Source of the DNA: Anisus vortex
Lineage: Eukaryota > Mollusca > Gastropoda > Planorbidae
Assembly (NCBI GenBank): GCA_949126835.1
Contig: OX421506.1
Location: 32,025,378-32,089,377 of the forward strand
Reading direction: 5' to 3'
DNA: 64,000 nucleotides
Shown: positions 53,314 to 64,000 of the stretch, piece by piece
Layout of the letters: every line of letters starts with the position of its first letter
Position numbering within the stretch: position 1 is the stretch's first letter
Notes under the pieces: generated by a model
The model's input: the letters and a program-made list of their open reading frames with translations, nothing else
Databases searched by the model: none
What the model was told of the DNA's origin: nothing
Program-made: the position numbers and the translations under genes

Positions 53314-53610
53314 TTAGACAGCTTTCGTGTGCGATAAAATCTGTTGATTTAAATGTGTAAGTTGAACCAAAAGCTGAAAGTAGAAGAACCACTGCCTATC
53401 AGTTGAGAATAGCAGATGTCTTTTCCAAGCAGCTTCCTTCCAGATCTTTTCCACATAAATGGGCACATTTGGATACCCATGTTTTAAATGTAGCTGCATT
53501 TTAAAATCGCCAATATCCCTCCACTTAACAAAAATATCTGCATCTGAGAAGGTTGTTGTAAGATCAAACCAGGTGGGCTCGATGTGGTATAAAAAAATGG
53601 TTAGAAATCT
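53314..53610 (-). pseudogene. Unclassified coding-like ORF fragment, about 97 codons
   Basis: The minus strand is open from a TGA near 53605 to 53314 with protein-like composition: PTWFDLTTTFSDADIF, VKWRDIGDFKMQLHLKHGYP, VPIYVEKIWKEAAWKRHLLF. Just upstream, another frame reads YIKALKAEISNHFF, which suggests a frameshift in a longer old coding sequence. I do not recognise the family. A decayed transposon protein or retrocopy are both possible. Confidence 0.4.
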
Positions 53611-53874
53611 CCGCTTTCAGTGCTTTGATGTACTTCTGAAAAAGCACAACTATCTATCTTAAATACTTGGCTTCATTTATGGATGCAGATGTCTTTAAAT
53701 GTTTTGAAATTGATTTCACGCAAAGATATCTCCAGTTTCAATGCACATTTATTCCAGTTGTAAATGAAAGATCAACTCACTGAATATGTCACTATGTCAT
53801 TCAGAAACACCGGCTTCAACAGTCAGTTTTCCTCATTCGGAACCGGAATTATTTTTTTTATCATCAATAAATAA

Positions 53875-53945
53875 CGTCTCTCGCGTGCCAGTGAAAATCG
53901 CTCTGCGTGCCAAGTTTGGCACGCGTGCCTTAGGTTGCCAACGTC
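53875..53945 (-). mobile_element. hAT MITE fragment (one end)
   Basis: It reads gtgaaaatcgctctgcgtgc, caagtttggcacgcgtgcct and taggttgccaacg, the inverted terminus of the CAGGGGTCGGCAAC family. Confidence 0.7.
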
Positions 53946-54024
53946 CCCGCATTAGTCTTTATTTATTTTCTTTATTGATATCATTCGTTTGTTCTTCCTG
54001 CCACCCACCCTTCCATCCATTCCA

Positions 54025-54715
54025 TCCAGGGAGGAAGGAAGGGAGGGAGGGAGGAAGGGAGAGAGGGAGGGAGGAAGGAAGAGAGGAAGGAAGGGAGGAA
54101 GGAACGGAGAGAGGAAGGAAGGAAGGGAGAGAGGAAGAGCTCCTCTCTCGTTCCTTCTTCCTACTCCTACTCTCCTTTTCTCCCTACCAAGCATTCTTCA
54201 CTCTCACCATCATCCAAGCCCCTCCTTCGTCCTTCCTCCCTTCCTCCCTCCCTCTCTCCCTTCCTTCCTTCCTTCCTCCCTCCCTCCCTTCCTTCCTTCC
54301 TTCCTCCCTCCCTTCATTCCTTCCTTCCTTCCTTCCTCCCTCTCTCCATCTCTCCCTCCCTCCCTCCCTTCCTTCCTTCCTTCCTTCCTTCCTTCCTTCC
54401 TTCCTTCCTTCGTTCCTTCCTTCGTTCCTTCCTTCCTTCCTCCCTTCCTTCATTCCTTCCTTCCTCTCTCCCTTTCTCCCTTTCTCCCTTCCTTCCTTCC
54501 TTCCTTCCTTCCTTCCTCCCTCTCTCCCTCTCTCCATTCCTCCCTTCCTTCATTCCTTCCTCCCTCCCTCTCTCCCTTCCTCTCTCCCTTCCTTCCTTCC
54601 TTCCTCTCTCCCTCTCTCCCTTCCTCCCTTCCTTCCTTCCTTCCTTCCTTTCTTCCTCCCTTCCTTTCTTCCTCCCTTCCTTCCTTCCTTCCTTCCTCCC
54701 TTTCTTCATTCAACT
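54025..54715. repeat. GGAA / TTCC microsatellite, purine then pyrimidine block
   Basis: About 115 bp of GGAAGGGA-type purine sequence (54025-54138) is followed by about 500 bp of TTCC/TCCC pyrimidine sequence (54215-54715) on the same strand. The blocks are inverted relative to each other and could fold back or form triplex DNA. The long S/L/P/F- and G/R/E/K-rich frames here are artefacts. Confidence 0.95.
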
Positions 54716-55129
54716 CTTCATCTCACCCATAAATCCGTCCACTTCTTTGGCGCCTTCTTGCTTTACGTTCTATCGCCTGTTCGGCCCAAACAATAAATAC
54801 AGTTTATTTTAGGCAAACGCTAAATCCAGGTGTACTATTGATAATTAATGGGAAATCGTTACACGAACAACCTAAATCGTTACCGTTACAGAACTTACAG
54901 CTGTTTGCTCCCGACATATTTCACGATGTTTCCTCTACGGTGTTATTTTTAAGAGTACCTTGAAATTGCTTGTGTGTGTGAGAGTCTTCTGCCACCACCT
55001 ATCCTTGTCCAGATTCTGGTACAGAATGAGCAGACTTCTGGAACATACACACAATTCCGTCACTAGGCGGTGTACAAGTACTTTAAAATGATTTATAGTT
55101 AGATTTAAAGATAGACAGACAGCGAAATG

Positions 55130-55690
55130 TATCTTTTGAGAATATTTTCTAGCTGTCTATGGAATTTGAACAACGTAAAGGCTAAAAGTATTTCTGTCTG
55201 TTTGTCAATCAACCGTCTATACACCATCCAAACTATCTGTCTTGTTCTGCATCTGTCTGTCTATCTATTTTCTATCCATCTATTTATCTATCTGACTGTC
55301 TGTCCGTCAATATATCTGTCGGTTAGGTCTGTCTGCTTGTTTATCTATCTGACTGTCTATCTGCCAGTCAGCCAGCAGTCAGTCTGTCTCTCTGCCTGTT
55401 TATCTATCTATGCATCTATCTATCTGACTTGTTTTCTGTCTGTCTATCCATCTGTCAGTCAGTCTGTTGTCTGTTTATATATACATCCATCTATCGATCC
55501 ATAGAACTGCATGCTTTTCTCTATTTTTCTCTATCCTTTAAGACCAATACGTCTTAAAAAAAATATTTCTAGCAGTCTGTTTATCCTTGTCTGTCTGCTC
55601 TTTTATCTGTGTATTTAAATCATTGTCTAGCTGTGTCTTTCTGTCAGTTTATCAATCTATTGGACTGTTTTCTTGGCTGTAACATAACGT
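55130..55690. repeat. CTGT/CTAT degenerate microsatellite
   Basis: Repeated tctgtctgtctatctatc words with many interruptions. Confidence 0.85.
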
Positions 55691-55770
55691 CTACCTGAAA
55701 ACCTCGACATATTTTATAAAAAGGAAAATAACTTTTTTTTCTCAACAGAATGAAAAAAAAGTGTTCACTG

Positions 55771-58269
55771 CAGGGCCCTCAAAAGCCTTTGTGGCGCCCC
55801 AGGCCAAAAGTTTCAGCGCCGCCCCCTTGCATACTGTAACTGCTTTGTATAGTGCATATAAGTTCTCAACGTTTTTCGGTTCACCGCCCCCTTTTTCAAA
55901 TGTTTATCTCTCACTGCTTACCCCCCCCCCCCCTTCTAATCCGAAGTTGAACTAATGAGTCAAATTTGCCGCATACAATTTGTAGAGGCCGACTAGAGTT
56001 GTATTCAATTTTATCATCCTAAAAAGAGCTGAAATATCATAAAAAGAGCTGAAATGAATACATTTGTTTAATTGTTGTTTAATAAATAATAATAAAAAAT
56101 ATACTGCAAAAGAGGTTTTGAAAATAAAACAATTTTAAAGTGAAGCTTGTTCCTGGTATGTTGCTAGTAGTTCGTCTACGTTCCAATAAATAGGGTGTGG
56201 AAATGTAAACAATTTTTTTTTTCCAAAACCAAAAGACCTAGAGAAATTGATGGATGTCCTTTTGCAACCGAAAGTCGACATTATAGCCAATTTCTGCATT
56301 CAATTTTTATTCTTTATTTGTTATTTATTCAATCAATTCTTCTTGCAGTTGTAACGATAGGGCTGATTTTAATACTTCACCATTAGAAACAAAGGTCTAA
56401 TAACCAATCAGGAATTTTAATGTTTATAATATTATCTTTAAATCGTCTGTTGAAGTAATCATTAATTGTTTCAATGTATTGAAGTAAGCATGTCTTCGTC
56501 AGTTGTTCTTTATAAATTCAAGATTTCCAAGTTCAAAGTTGTACTTGTACAATAGAAGTTTTGACATAAATGAAGAAAAAAAAACACTCTTTGTCTTCTT
56601 TTAATTAAGGTCAATTCCCTGAAATCATTTTTTTAAAACTTATTTAATCCAATTAAATAAGGGATATCAGTTTTCAATTTTATGAGATTATCTCTCAAAT
56701 AATTTTCTTCGGTTTCCAAAAACTTTAGAATCGAAACAAATATCCATACAATATATTTAAACTTTAGATGACCAGCGTACCTAAGTGGTAGTAACAAATT
56801 ATTTGTAATCCTCATTATTCTAAAAAAAAATTGCCAAACTCTCTGAACAATCTATCATTGAATGAATTGCTTCTGTTTTGTTATCTGCAGTAATTGCGTA
56901 TTGCAGTGAGTGATGCAAGCGATAACTGAGATTTTTAGCAAATTAATGTTGTCGATTAATCAAACACAGCTAATTCATCTGGCAGAGATTTCTTTAATTA
57001 TGGCATCAAGCTCTGATAGAATCCATACCATCGTCGATGGAAGAATTTCTTTTTTCCCTAAAAAATATTCTAGTTCAAGTAATATAATTTGCCTTTAGTG
57101 TCCTTAATTATTTTTCTTTAGAAAAATGTTCCCTTCTATAATAAAAAAAAAATAACGTTCAATTATTGTCAAGTAGCGTGGTACTCACACAATATACGTT
57201 CACAATCATTTCAATAATTCGTCTCTGCAAAGTGCTTTTGCTCAACTTATATTTCTTTATTAAGTCGATATCAGAACTAGTTTTTATAAATCAAAGGCTA
57301 TAAAAAATCTAATTTATTCAAATTAAAACCAAAACAATCTGAATGAAACTGTGATAATGAACAAAAGCACCGAACTTCGTTTTCTAACGAGCTGAGCCAG
57401 ATATTTAATTTATAATCACCCTAGCCCCTACTTCCTCTTCTAAAAATCTAATCACCGCCCCCATCTGCATTTCTCAGATACAGTCTAAATATAGCAATAG
57501 ATCAAGGTTAAGTACAGACTGGGCTTTATATGACTTTTACGTCACAATTACATAATAGACATAAGTCGATAAAGCTTTTGTCAAAGCTCAAGATTATACC
57601 CTTCTTATAAGTGAAGCAGGTCTTAAATTTGGTAATTAAAAAATCAGTGGTGTTGAATCTATTTCAAGTAGGCTACTTTCGTACCGCCCACTGGCCCTTC
57701 ACCGTTCCCTACTGTTCCCGGGAACATTAGCGTCCACACCGTGCTTTTCACCGCCCCCGTTGAGAATCTGTGGAACCAGTTGCGTAGGGGAGGGGGAGTC
57801 CAAATTCGAAAGTCCCCCGGGCCCCTACTTGAGGGGGCCCCCAAAGGAGTGTCCGAAAAAAATTTTGACAGGGGGCCCTAAAGAGGCCAAACTCTCCGAG
57901 CCCCTAAATCCCTAGCTACGCCACTGTGTGGAACCTTATAGTGCCTGCGCTAAGTTAATTATTATGACATTTTAAATTTTTTTATTAAGAATATTCTAGA
58001 TGAGCCAATCTTTTATGAAACCTTTGTGAGCCTACTAAAAAGTGAAACATTTGTATGAAACAGTTTGAGTGTAATTAAATAAGAAGTCAACTTCTACTAA
58101 TCTATATTTATTCATTATTCCTTTTGTTTACAATTTGTGTTTCAAATTTTATTTCCCCTTCAACTCTCCTAAAATTTCTGGTATGAACTTAGGCTAAATG
58201 TGCCGCCCCTCTAGAAGTGCCGCCCCCAAGTATATGCCCCCCTCTGCCCTCCCACATGTGAGGGCACTG
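55771..58269. mobile_element. 2.5-kb non-autonomous hAT element
   Basis: Ends CAGGGCCCTCA and, inverted, CAGTGCCCTCA. Exact 8-bp target duplication GTTCACTG at 55763-55770 and 58270-58277. C-rich text (cgccgcccc) lies near both ends. The interior is AT-rich with no ORF over about 65 codons and no recognisable transposase. Confidence 0.9.
57777..57926. mobile_element. 150-bp hAT MITE nested in the 2.5-kb hAT element
   Basis: Ends CAGTTGCGTAGGGG and, inverted, CAGTGGCGTAGCTAGGG. Exact 8-bp duplication TGTGGAAC at 57769-57776 and 57927-57934. The centre contains long inverted G/C blocks (gggcccctacttgagggggc). Confidence 0.92.
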
Positions 58270-59703
58270 GTTCACTGTAATTTATTATACAATTCCAATG
58301 CGAAGAAGTTCTGTACAAACTCGAGTCTACTAGAGTTAGTGAACTGTTCATAACGTTGCTCTAAATAAAGATAGATGTGACTTGCTACTCATCTTTCATG
58401 TAAAAATAGACGACGCTGATTCTAAAATTAGACCAAAACGTACTGCCAAATCCCAACTCTTACCTAAAGCAAAAAAATAAATAGTACACTTAGCGCTTAG
58501 CTAACTAAAAAAACAAACCAACTACTAAGTAATACAACATAGTTTCCTCACAACACCCAGCTCCACCCAGTCTATAAATGAACATTTTATCTATGTGTGT
58601 CTATGAACTTAATATACAGAAAATAAAATGCCAGCTTTTGAATTCAGCTAGTTCTCCTCATTTTTTTTTTATTTTAAGTAGATCTAGGCCTAATGTCTTT
58701 TTTTAATATAAAAGTAAAGCTTTAATTTTTTTTTAGACCATTGGCAATTAGCCTTATACGCGCGTCCGCCATTAAGAAACGAAAAGGAGGCAGCGAGCCT
58801 ATTCGGAAGAAAATGGCCGATATTGTTCTTATTGTTTAAGCACCATGGTTCACTGTTGTGTACTTTTTTGTTGCAATATTATAGATTATAATATATAGTA
58901 TATATTATAGGACTAGCCGCTAGGTACTTTGATAAAAAATTCAAATTAGAGCTATGTTTAATAATTATATTCATTGTATAGAGATTTTTTACCAGCTTTC
59001 CAATAATACTAAGTTTGTGAAGATATCTTTACTAGAACAAAAGTTATGAATAAAAACAAGGTCTTATATAACCATTGTAATTAATTTTTAAAATTGTGAC
59101 CGAAAATGTCCAAAATTCTCACTATAATGCTCATAACTTTAAAAATGGTAAAGATAATTTGATGAAATTTTCAGAGTTTACATATAATTCATTCTGCTTA
59201 AAGAATATAATGTTTATTATGATTTATTAAATGAATTTTTTTTTAAAAGATTAGTAAAGCAGCAGTGGTCACACAAAAATGATAAACGACTAGTGTCGAG
59301 ACAGATCAAAAACATTTTATTTTGATTTCAAAAGCATTTAACTGTTTCAAAACATTTGCACATAAATTTTAAAATATTGAATACTAAATTACTATCAATA
59401 TAAATATTTCAGAGTTAAAGTGACATGAAAAAATTTAATTTATATTAAAATTTAGCTATAAATATTAATAAAATGAGAAAGTATTAAACTCAATTATTTG
59501 CATAGCCTACTACACTCATTGAACTATATATTCACCAAATGAATACATTATAAACAAGGTAATATTAATTCATTTTAAACAAAAATTCTTGTTTATTTAT
59601 ATTGTGAGGAACTTTCACTATTTAGTCATTCAGATAACCACGTCTCTGAAAATGATAAAGATAAAAAAAATTGTGAAAATGTAACGAAGTTAAAGTAATT
59701 TTA

Positions 59704-59937
59704 TTAAGAAATCTGAAAAGGATAAAATTCTGACAAACAATGTAAGTGTAAGTATTTAACAAATTCAAATAGATCTTCTGTCAAACAGGCTGCAGAGCTG
59801 TTAAATCTCTTGCTGTGCAATCCTGATTTTAGAATGTCTCCCACAGGTGCCGAGATAACAATTGAAAACTCTTGAACAGCATCGTTTGAACACATGTCAC
59901 AGGAGACACTCAGAGAAAAAATTATAGTAATAAGATG
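59704..59937 (-). CDS. Possible terminal exon, unclassified
   Basis: The minus-strand frame includes SCDMCSNDAVQEFSIVI and VGDILKSGLHSKRFNSSA, then LTEDLFEFVKYLHLHCL. It ends at TAA, which overlaps AATAAA (ttcttaataaaa). A pyrimidine tract and ag precede it. Composition is protein-like, but I recognise no family and cannot connect it in frame to the modules upstream. Confidence 0.35.
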   Translation of the reverse strand, partial: HLITIIFSLSVSCDMCSNDAVQEFSIVISAPVGDILKSGLHSKRFNSSAACLTEDLFEFVKYLHLHCLSEFYPFQIS

Positions 59938-60119
59938 TAATGTTTTTATACGTTATATAATACAACACTAGCACTAACAAACATTTCATCAAATGGAGTG
60001 ATGGTCCCATCCGCTCATGCTATGTCTTGTTCCAGGCAAACTTGAAATTCCTCTTCATGTAACCAGCTGTTGGTGACAAATATATTGACTAGTATTTTAT
60101 TAAGTAATATTATTTGTAT

Positions 60120-60640
60120 TTTAAAATAAACAACTTACTATTCCAGGTGCTTTTACTGTGTACTTGCTTGATTTATTGAATAATGTCAACCAAGGCCATG
60201 ACAGTGTCTTTTAATTCTTTCCAAACAGACGCTGTCGATAAATCATATATTTATATATAAAAAATTTATAAGATTTATATACTGTTTGTATTAAGTAATA
60301 GTATTGCATAATAAGAAAACAACATACTAACCCAAGTGCTTCACTGTTGCCGCCCTTGCTTTATTGAAGAATGTCATCCGAGGCCCTGTCATCTCAGAAT
60401 TCTTTCCAGACGCTGTCGATTAATAATATTTTTATTTATAAATATACCGTAATTAACAAGATTTATATACTGTTTTATATTTCTAAATGTATTTTATTAA
60501 GTGATAGTGTTGCATAATAAGTAAACAACTTACCAACCCAGGTGCTTCACAGTTGCCCTCCTTGTTTTATTGAAGAATGTCGTCCGAGGCCCTGTCATCT
60601 TTGAATTCTATCCAAACAGACGCTGTCGATTACATATTTT
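60120..60640 (-). repeat. Three tandem copies of an exon-like module, unit about 200 bp
   Basis: Copies centre near 60190, 60375 and 60585. On the minus strand each runs from an acceptor-like tcgacag|cgtctg through a conserved block (gcctcgg.tgacattcttcaa, then AATAAA) to a donor-like cacctgggttg|gtaagttg. The middle copy has ttagtatg at that donor. All three carry a stop in the same place, so they are not simply coding. Confidence 0.6.
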
Positions 60641-61585
60641 TACTATTAAAAATAATTTACAATTTGTATATACTTTTTGTATTTAGACATATTTTCCATG
60701 AGAACTAAAAAATATATACACATGTATAGCCTACAAATAAAAGCAAAACCCACCTTATTGTTTTCATATTCCTCGGCTGGACCATTCTAGTATTGGACAT
60801 TGGAGTAACATTAGCCATTTTCATTTAGAATTTAGATCTAGATATTATCTGAAAATTTAAAATTTAGAACAAAATTAATAACGTGTGAAGAATTGTATTT
60901 ATTTTGGCTGAAGCTGATATCATTACATTAAATTAAAGATTTTTGTAATTGTGGGTGTGTCTTTGGGATTAGGCTTAGTTTAGTAGTAAATAAACCTATT
61001 TCTAAAAAAAAATACTTTCAGGTAGGCCTAGTCTTAAATCTACACAGGCATTTCCCACAGCCCACATTGATAGGATAGGTCAAAACAGTCATAATATATA
61101 TATATATATATATATATAAGTCATAGGCCATACATAGGCGTCATAGGCCTTAGATGTAGACAATTAGAGCCTACTTTAATTTTTAAAAATAGCTACATTT
61201 ATTAATTTGCAGTTCTATGCAAATTAATAAGCTTGTTTATAAGTATAAATAAATACAATTAATCATAAACTTGAAACAGATGTAAGATGGGTTAGATAGG
61301 GGCTTTGGTTAAGTTTAAAGTAAGCGTGTAGGCTACTTACCTTCAACATCGAAAATAAAAGTCTTCCACGTGAAATTTATACGCTCTGATGTCAGATTCT
61401 TTTGCTATAAGCTTGGCCAAAATGTTATTTATGATATTGCCTGAAATTTTTGGTAGATTTTCATCGTTTATACCACAGGCATAGTGTCAAATCGGATAAA
61501 ACGTCTACGTTCGCCATATGCAGAAACATAAAATAGGCTCGAAGCCTCGTTTTGAATAAAATCGAGAACAAGGCTAATGGGCATA

Positions 61586-61690
61586 GTAAAGCAGCGATCG
61601 CCAGGAGATTGTGTAGCCACGACATGGGGCACGGTCGTCTAGTTAGAATACGGCCCGCTAAGCCTTTTATTATTATTATTATTTTTAATT
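61586..61690 (-). repeat. tRNA-derived SINE (family A) fragment
   Basis: agtaaagcagcgatcgccag and agattgtgtagccacgacat match the family end seen at 9800. Confidence 0.55.
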
Positions 61691-62539
61691 TATGGTATTA
61701 CTATTAATAATGTAAATACAATTTTCAGAATGCGTGACCCATCTTGCTGATGCGGCCCAATGGCGAAAAATGTTACACGCCCTTTATGTATATATTAACA
61801 GAAAGAATGATCTTCGCTCGGTTATTAATAACACCGAATTATAAAATATATTAATTTGCATCGGAATAGAAAAAAAGGCGTGGTACGATTGGCTGTTTAT
61901 TGGTTTTAAATAAGCTATTTATAGAAATGACGTGACGTGTGGATCGGAACAACGATTGGTTGGCGGAAAGATTAATAAGATTAATATTTCCATCTTAACT
62001 TCGCAAAACTTTGTATGTTTCTGGCGACCTACCGGATCAACTCCTTTCATGCTGAAACCTAGCACATAGACGTTAAGCCGATGACAACACAATCATTTAA
62101 TTTAAATGTTCAGCCAGCACCGCAAAAATACGTTTTTAACTGTGTTTTTTTTTTTTTTTTTTGTTCTCAGTAAACTTTATGACGCGCATTTTAAAATCCT
62201 TATTGAACAAACATAAATGGCATATTACCCCCACGCTCCCCCCTATTTTCAGCCTAAATTACTTGTCAATTAAATCTTTAATACATCTATTAAATTAGCT
62301 TTTAAGGTTCTTTTGTTCTTTCTGCGTGGGCGGTAAAAAAAAAAAAAAAAAAAAAAAAATCTGTTTATGGCTAAAACATTTCAAAAAATTTTTTATACAG
62401 GACTTATACGATTAATAAAAGATTTATATATTTACTAGTGGTTATGCCCGTCAAAATGACGGAGAAACGAATGACTACACTGTGTTTTGTTAAGAGATAA
62501 AGAAAAGAGACTATATTACAATAAAGACAATGAACGTTT
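61691..62539. other. AT-rich intergenic DNA
   Basis: T run at 62144-62162, A run at 62335-62359. No gene recognised. Confidence 0.4.
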
Positions 62540-63790
62540 TTTTTCGGTATTTAGTATTTGTTCTTTTCAATTTTTTCTGGTCGCCCTGACCCTGGCATAT
62601 GCATAATAATTGTTACTGTCAAGCTTCTGGTATTAAAACGTAGCAAGAAGTTGTGTGTTGACTTGTCTTATTATTAATAATAGCCTATTAAATTAACAAT
62701 AATATACTATCTAAAAGAAAAAAAAAACCACAATACCAAACAATAAAAAGGTAAATAATAAAAAAAAAGCGTAGAAAATAATATTTCAATACCATAAAAA
62801 CTAAAGTGAGAACGATTTTTTTCGGTATTTAGTTTTTGTTGTTGCTTATTGTATTAATAAAACAGTGTTGAAATTGTTTCTTTCGGTATTTAGTTTTTGT
62901 TATTTTTAATTGTTTCTGGTCGACCTGACCCTGGCATACGCATAATAATTGTGGCCTCAAAGACTGGCGTATTGTGTAAACCGCCGATACATTCCCATTA
63001 AGAATACATTGGAGGGCGAACGCACGGGGCACAGTCCCCGCAGCGGGTCCGAGGTCCATTACACTGTCGAGAGGCCACTGGTCTCGGTGGGGAGAACGCA
63101 ATGGACGCTGCAATCCCGTCTCAAGAACCACCCGGCGCCTGGATGCATGTACCTATAGTAGGTCTTTAGGATTTATGCTACCGGGTGACAGTGCAGCTAT
63201 ACTGGCGAGCCACCTCGATAATGATCCTTTAGAGAACCGCAGTGAACGATCGCTGGGCTGTGGAAACCTTCCCCGTTACACGGCACACCACGCCTTCGGC
63301 GTGTCGTTGGGTGGCTGGAGCCTGGACAGAGATTGCTCAATCCTAAGCGTTACGCCCTGGACACAAGAGCCGAAAGAGACTTAAGAGACTTTTAAATTCG
63401 ATATTAAAATGTAGCGAACAGTTGTGTTGACTTGCCTTGTTATTAATAATATTAAATTAACAATAATATAAGAAGAAGAAGAAGAAGAAGAATGGGCATT
63501 TCTATAGCTCTTCTATCCATGCTATTATATTAATCCATGCTCATATACTATCTAAAAGAAAAAAATAAATAAATACAAAACAATAAAAAAGGTAAATAAT
63601 TTAAACAAAATCAGAAAATAATATTTCAAGGCAATAAAAACTAAATTGGGAAAGTTTTTTCTGTATTTAATTTTTGTTCTTGCTTATTGTATCAATAAAA
63701 CAGTATTGAGAATGTGTCTTTCAGTATTTAGTTTTTATTTTATAATTGTTGCTGTCAAGCTTATGGTACCCGGTATTAGAAAGTAATCAT
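62540..63790. repeat. Long tandem repeat, unit about 340 bp, with an internal insertion
   Basis: cggtatttagtttttgtt and related words recur at 62545, 62822, 62885, 63657 and 63720. The blocks ctgaccctggcatacgcata, ggtaaataat and agaaaataatatttca recur in the same order, giving about two and a half copies. Confidence 0.75.
62955..63400. other. GC-rich insertion inside the tandem repeat
   Basis: About 445 bp with far higher GC than anything within 25 kb (for example ggggcacagtccccgcagcg, cacgccttcggcgtgtcg). It replaces a few bases of the neighbouring repeat copy. No ORF over 100 codons and no RNA fold that I can assign. It may be the body of a retroelement. Confidence 0.5.
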
Positions 63791-64000
63791 TTATAGGCCT
63801 AACTTGTTTTTTTATCATTCGTATCATTTAATTTATAGAGTGTATACAGTCGCCTATTAAACGATATTCTCAATAGTGACGTAAATCCATTAAATAATTA
63901 AAAAATTTGGTTACTTTTTACTTAAAAGGATAATGCAAACATCAATAATGAAAAAATAAATAATTTAATAGACATTACGTCATACGCTAGTATTTTTTAA

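Larger units (their letters stand above)
58740..61585 (-). mobile_element. Inverted-repeat-bounded unit of 2.8 kb with exon-like modules
   Basis: The left end attagccttatacgcgcg ... gaggcagcgagcctatt and the right end, inverted, attagccttgttctcg ... gaggcttcgagcctatt are diverged inverted repeats. No transposase frame is seen. The minus strand carries a leader-like block ending at a good donor (gatgttgaag|gtaagtagcc, 61341), a short ATG block (60786-60856) with donor, three tandem exon-like modules and a terminal block (59704-59937). Target duplications are not clear, so the mobile nature is inferred. Confidence 0.5.

Noticed and set aside
53786..54796. Long open frames of S/L/P/F (plus) and G/R/E/K (minus) residues
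   Set aside because: They are translations of the GGAA/TTCC tract and have no non-repetitive domain.
56195..57098. Short frames inside the 2.5-kb hAT element as transposase remains
   Set aside because: All are under 65 codons without a hAT dimerisation motif or catalytic blocks.

Overview
The window is AT-rich eukaryotic nuclear DNA with spliced genes, GT-AG introns, polyadenylation signals, minisatellites and a dense load of transposons. The protein families (a rhodopsin-type receptor of the style common in molluscs, a SURL/Mag-like Ty3 element, tRNA-derived SINEs) and the many copies of the palindromic word TAGGCCTA suggest a gastropod mollusc or another lophotrochozoan. This assignment is inference; nothing here names the species.

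Three host loci are supported. (1) 0.1-9.5 kb, minus strand: a seven-transmembrane receptor gene. Five exons with matching phases were found (TM1, TM1-TM2, TM3, TM5, TM7), including one apparent GC-AG intron. Exons for TM4 and TM6 were not found. (2) 13.7-16.25 kb, minus strand: an 827-residue leucine-rich-repeat membrane protein encoded by one coding exon, with a splice acceptor in its 5' UTR. (3) 27.65-36.9 kb, plus strand: a complete eight-coding-exon DBR1 gene (RNA lariat debranching enzyme, 608 residues) with every metal-binding residue in place. DBR1 opens the 2'-5' branch of excised intron lariats and is the only housekeeping gene in the window. It is the best anchor for comparing synteny.

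Most of the rest is mobile DNA. 4.6-6.4 kb holds a frameshifted jockey-superfamily LINE, and 3.8 and 11.2 kb hold LINE tails. A tRNA-like SINE family recurs about ten times and a second SINE-like family three times. An hAT MITE beginning CAGGGGTCGGCAAC recurs at 3.5, 6.7, 16.4, 17.3, 19.6, 39.1, 40.4 and 53.9 kb. 11.5 and 17.5-18.1 kb hold BED-finger hAT relics. 20.5-25.6 kb is a roughly 4.5-kb TIR element inserted in a MITE with 10-bp target duplications. Two TTAA-flanked MITEs lie upstream of DBR1 and in its intron 6. 41.25-46.76 kb is a Ty3/mdg4-type LTR retrotransposon with an intact 1334-codon gag-pol ORF; one LTR is split by a 1-kb hAT element. Only 68 bp away, 46.83-53.17 kb is a very young LTR element whose single 920-codon ORF keeps gag and protease, lacks reverse transcriptase, and fuses in frame to an integrase remnant and a hydrophobic tail. 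55.77-58.27 kb is a 2.5-kb hAT element carrying a nested 150-bp hAT MITE. 58.74-61.59 kb is an inverted-repeat-bounded unit carrying a triplicated, exon-like module.

Tandem repeats of 25, 26, 33, 68, 79 and 83 bp, a large GGAA/TTCC tract and a CTGT/CTAT tract fill much of the remaining space.
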